Of a DNA stretch of 7,271 nucleotides, positions 4,569-7,271 are shown one piece after another. Position 1 is the stretch's first letter; every line of letters starts with the position of its first letter. The position numbers and the translations under genes are program-made. Location: the NCBI GenBank assembly GCA_020024185.1, contig JAHHUD010000071.1:1-7271 (forward strand), read 5' to 3'. This stretch comes from Oscillospiraceae bacterium (lineage in GTDB: Bacteria > Bacillota > Clostridia > Oscillospirales > Ruminococcaceae). The notes under the pieces were generated by a model. The model was not told the DNA's origin. It made no database searches and saw nothing but the letters and a program-made list of their open reading frames with translations.

Positions 4569-5367
4569 CATGGCAATCGGTGTTTTCGATTCTGGTGTTG
4601 GTGGTTTAAGCTGTGTAAAAGAGCTTTTAAATTGTTTGCCAAAAGAAGATATAGTATATCTTGGTGACACATTAAGAATGCCTTACGGGCTTAAAACTGT
4701 TGATGAAATTTGTCAGTTTACAAAAGATGACATAGATTTTCTAAATCGGCGAAATGTAAAACTCATTGTCGCCGCCTGTGGAACAATCTCAAGTAATGTG
4801 TCAATAGAAAAGCTTGATAATATCGATGTACCTTTTGTTGATATTATTAATCCAACAGTTAACACAGCTTTAAACAAAAGTAAAACAAAGCGTATTGGCA
4901 TAATCGCCACCCCTGCAACTATAAAATCAGATTGTATTGGCAAACGAATAAAATCTATTGACAGCAATGCAAATATTATCAGTATTCCTTGCCCAGACTT
5001 TGTCACTCTTATTGAATCTGGACATATAAACGATAACTTGATTGAAATAACTGCAAAAAATTATCTGTCAAAAATAATAGATTTTAATGTTGATACTCTT
5101 ATTCTCGGCTGTACTCATTTTCCAATTATTTCTCATGTAATTAGAAAAATTATGGGTGACGGGGTAACTCTTATTGATTCCGGCAAAGAAACAGCTTTAG
5201 AAATAAAACGCGTTTTGCAAAAACTTGATTTGTTAACCACAACTACATCAGATGGTAAAGCAGAATATTTTGTCACAAGCAACACAAAAGCTTTTGACAA
5301 TGTTGCAAAAATTTTTCTTGGTGAAGGTAAAAATGTAAAATCCATTTTGGTGGATATTAAGGAGTAA
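4561..5367 (+). CDS. murI: Glutamate racemase
   Basis: MurI interconverts L- and D-glutamate by a two-cysteine acid/base mechanism, supplying D-Glu for MurD. The protein is 268 residues, normal length. Substrate loops are visible: FDSGVGGL (residues 9-16, D10/S11), MPYG (40-43), the first catalytic cysteine in AACGTISSN (C73), PCPDFVTLIESG (143-154), and the second in GCTHFP (C184, T185, H186). The residue after C73 is Gly74, where the family norm is Asn (CNT); T75 is kept. The start is ATG 4561, eight bases after AAGG (4549-4552), overlapping the ddl stop by 8 nt. ATG 4570 and GTG 4555 are alternatives with poorer spacing. The ddl-murI coupling joins two D-amino-acid steps of wall synthesis. 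Confidence 0.93.
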   Translation: MNNMAIGVFDSGVGGLSCVKELLNCLPKEDIVYLGDTLRMPYGLKTVDEICQFTKDDIDFLNRRNVKLIVAACGTISSNVSIEKLDNIDVPFVDIINPTVNTALNKSKTKRIGIIATPATIKSDCIGKRIKSIDSNANIISIPCPDFVTLIESGHINDNLIEITAKNYLSKIIDFNVDTLILGCTHFPIISHVIRKIMGDGVTLIDSGKETALEIKRVLQKLDLLTTTTSDGKAEYFVTSNTKAFDNVAKIFLGEGKNVKSILVDIKE

Positions 5368-5368
5368 T

Positions 5369-5788
5369 ATGCAGGAAAATTATTTAATCACTTTGGAATC
5401 AACAATCATAACTGATGATGATAAAGACACTTTATCTTTAACTACAACCGGTTCCTTTTACATAAAAGACAATAAATATTATATCTGCTATAAAGAAAGC
5501 AGCGCCACCGGCTTTAATGGCAGTATGACAACTGTTAAAGTTTGGGACAATGGGGCAAGCATAACACGATATGGCAAACACCATTCCAGCCTTATAATTG
5601 AAAAAGGTGTTATGAATATTTGCAACTATGAAACTGTTGCAGGTACAATGCTTTTGGATATAAACGGTATAGATATAAACCACACTTTATCTGAAAAAGG
5701 TGGAGAAATAAATATGTCATATACCATAAATTCCAGTGGTTTGTTAATAAGTGAAAATACTATAAAGATGAATATCAAGGAGCTTTAA
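5369..5788 (+). CDS. ywiB: DUF1934 (YwiB-like) beta-barrel protein of unknown role
   Basis: The protein is 139 residues, the length of the DUF1934 family. B. subtilis YwiB, the family member with a known calycin-like beta-barrel structure, is also encoded beside argS. Family traits seen are GSFYIKDNKYYICYKESSATG (about residues 28-48), the TTVKVWDNGASITRYGKHHSSLIIEKG strands (about 54-80), a YETVAGTMLLDI segment (88-99) and GGEINMSYTI (110-119). No signal peptide or membrane span is visible, so it is probably cytoplasmic. No catalytic residues can be assigned. The ATG follows the murI stop by one base, and its ribosome binding site AAGGAG (5359-5364) lies inside the last murI codons. The gene ends four bases before the argS start. 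Function unknown; the assignment rests on motif pattern and position. Confidence 0.85.
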   Translation: MQENYLITLESTIITDDDKDTLSLTTTGSFYIKDNKYYICYKESSATGFNGSMTTVKVWDNGASITRYGKHHSSLIIEKGVMNICNYETVAGTMLLDINGIDINHTLSEKGGEINMSYTINSSGLLISENTIKMNIKEL

Positions 5789-5792
5789 AATT

Positions 5793-7271
5793 ATGAATTT
5801 AGAAAAATTTGATGGTGTTACACTTGCAAAAGAACAAGTGTCAACTCTTATTAAAAACAGCCTTAATATAGCTATGGAAAAAGGCACTTTGCCGCAGGCA
5901 GAAATCCGTGAATTTGTTGTGGAAATTCCACAGGATTTAAAAAATGGTGATTTTTCTTCAAATGTTGCTATGGTAAACAGTAAAGTTTTCTCATCAAATC
6001 CAAGAGCAATTGCAACTGCAATTCTTGAAAATATTGACTTTACAGACACTCTTTTTGAAAGAGCAGAACTTGCAGGCCCTGGTTTTATTAATTTCTTTCT
6101 CAGCAAAGAATATTTCTCAACAGTTGTAAAAGCTGTGTTGGAAAACAAAGAAAACTATGGCAAAACAAACTTTGGCAAAGGCAAAAAATACAATGTAGAG
6201 TTTGTTTCTGCAAATCCAACAGGTCCTATGCACTTGGGTAATGCTCGTGGTGGTGCTTTGGGTGATATTCTTGCAGAGGTTCTTAAATGGAGTGGCTATG
6301 ATGTAACAAGAGAATTTCTTATAAATGACGCCGGCAACCAGATTGAAAAATTTGGTATGAGTCTTGAAGCAAGATATATGCAGATTTTTGATGAAAGCTA
6401 TCCATTTGATGATAGTTTTTATCAAGGCGCTGACATTAAGCAAAGAGCTAATGAATTTAAAGAAATATATGGCGATAAATTTGTAAATGTTTCTGTTGAA
6501 GAAAGAAAAAAAGCTTTGGTTGAATATGCACTTCCAAAAAATATTCAAGCAATGAAAGACCATTTAGGTAAATACCGTATTTCTTATGATGTATGGTTCT
6601 CAGAACAAGAAATGAGAAATAAAGGTGATGTTGATAAAGCTATTGAAAAGCTTACAGAAAATGGTTACACATACGAACAAGACGGTGCTCTTTGGTATAA
6701 AGGTACTGCTCTTGGTGAAGAAAAAGATGAAGTTCTTGTTAGAGCAAACGGTATTTCAACATACTTTGCAGCTGATATTGCTTATCACTATGACAAACTT
6801 GTTACAAGAGGTTTTGATAAAGCTATTGACGTATGGGGCGCAGACCATCACGGACACGTTGCAAGAATGAAAACAGCTATGACTGCTCTTGGTCTTGATG
6901 CAGATAAACTTGATGTTGTTCTTATGCAGCTTGTAAAACTTGTTGGAGATGCAAAAGACGAAAACGGAAATATCATTCTTGATGAAAACGGCAAACCAAA
7001 GAAAACAGAAATCAGAATGAGTAAACGTACAGGTAAAGCTATCACATTAACAGACCTTCTTGACGAAGTGCCTATTGACGCAGCAAGATTTTTCTTTAAT
7101 ATGCGTGAACCAAATACACATCTTATTTTTGACCTTGACCTTGCAATTCAGGAAAACAGTGAAAATCCTGTTTATTATGTTCAGTATGCACACGCAAGAA
7201 TTTGCAGTATTCTCCGTCAGCTTGCACAAGAAGGTCTTACAACAGATAATATTGATAATTGCGATTTATCA
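5793..7271 (+). CDS. argS: Arginyl-tRNA synthetase (partial, C-terminus beyond the edge)
   Basis: ArgRS charges tRNA-Arg with arginine in the cytoplasm; it is a class I enzyme that needs tRNA for amino acid activation. 493 codons are visible without a stop, of an expected 550-600. The N-terminal tRNA-binding domain covers about residues 1-90 (ending near AGPGFINFFL). The Rossmann domain has SANPTGPMHLGNARGGALGD, with the HIGH-type motif as HLGN at 147-150. DHHGH lies at 351-355 and the KMSKS-type loop is MSKRTGKAITL from 409. An acidic/polar insertion (about residues 386-406) precedes that loop. The anticodon-binding domain is only begun (YYVQYAHARICSILRQL). The ATG follows AAGGAG (5777-5782), which is encoded by the last codons of the preceding gene, at a 10-base spacing. 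Confidence 0.96.
   Translation, partial: MNLEKFDGVTLAKEQVSTLIKNSLNIAMEKGTLPQAEIREFVVEIPQDLKNGDFSSNVAMVNSKVFSSNPRAIATAILENIDFTDTLFERAELAGPGFINFFLSKEYFSTVVKAVLENKENYGKTNFGKGKKYNVEFVSANPTGPMHLGNARGGALGDILAEVLKWSGYDVTREFLINDAGNQIEKFGMSLEARYMQIFDESYPFDDSFYQGADIKQRANEFKEIYGDKFVNVSVEERKKALVEYALPKNIQAMKDHLGKYRISYDVWFSEQEMRNKGDVDKAIEKLTENGYTYEQDGALWYKGTALGEEKDEVLVRANGISTYFAADIAYHYDKLVTRGFDKAIDVWGADHHGHVARMKTAMTALGLDADKLDVVLMQLVKLVGDAKDENGNIILDENGKPKKTEIRMSKRTGKAITLTDLLDEVPIDAARFFFNMREPNTHLIFDLDLAIQENSENPVYYVQYAHARICSILRQLAQEGLTTDNIDNCDLS

Noticed and set aside
6117..6563. Long antisense open frame opposite argS
   Set aside because: It lies within a clear ArgRS coding region, its translation is Phe/Ile-rich without family features, and it has no convincing ribosome binding site. 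Similar open frames opposite rplA, rplK, nusG, ddl and murI were dismissed for the same reason.

Overview
This window looks like a low-GC Firmicutes (Clostridia-like) chromosome. The evidence is the gene order rpmG-secE-nusG-rplK-rplA-rplJ-rplL, an L10-type leader with an attenuator ahead of rplJ, strong AGGAGG-type ribosome binding sites throughout, a zinc-cysteine L33, and a DUF1934 (YwiB-like) gene directly in front of argS as in Bacillus. Placement below class level is not possible from the sequence alone. No mobile element, CRISPR array, tRNA or rRNA was seen.

Left half (1-3353, minus strand, read from right to left): a promoter at about 3348-3377 starts a transcript whose 5' end folds into a long hairpin. 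It then encodes L33 (rpmG), SecE, NusG, L11 (rplK), L1 (rplA), L10 (rplJ) and the start of L7/L12 (rplL, cut by the window edge). Spacing is 15-18 nt between rpmG, secE and nusG. It widens to 113 nt before rplK, 62 nt before rplA and 258 nt before rplJ, and each wide gap holds regulatory RNA. The rplK and rplA leaders each carry a GUGGGAG...ACCAC fold resembling the base of the 23S rRNA L1 stalk, so they are probable L1 autoregulation sites. The gap before rplJ holds a second promoter, an L10 leader three-way junction, an intrinsic terminator used as attenuator, and a hairpin that could compete with the rplJ ribosome binding site.

Right half (3492-7271, plus strand): a divergent, tightly packed cluster ddl (D-Ala-D-Ala ligase), murI (glutamate racemase), a DUF1934 gene and argS (cut by the window edge). 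ddl and murI overlap by 8 nt, and the last two genes each take their ribosome binding site from the final codons of the gene before. Ddl and MurI both supply D-amino acids for peptidoglycan. ArgRS charges tRNA-Arg, and the DUF1934 protein has no assigned role.

Every gene belongs to a known housekeeping family, and I found no undescribed multi-gene system. The points worth a second look are mostly RNA-level: the paired L1-like sites, the layered control ahead of rplJ, and the 5' hairpin of the rpmG transcript. At the protein level they are an Asn-to-Gly change beside the first catalytic cysteine of MurI and an insertion before the MSK loop of ArgRS.
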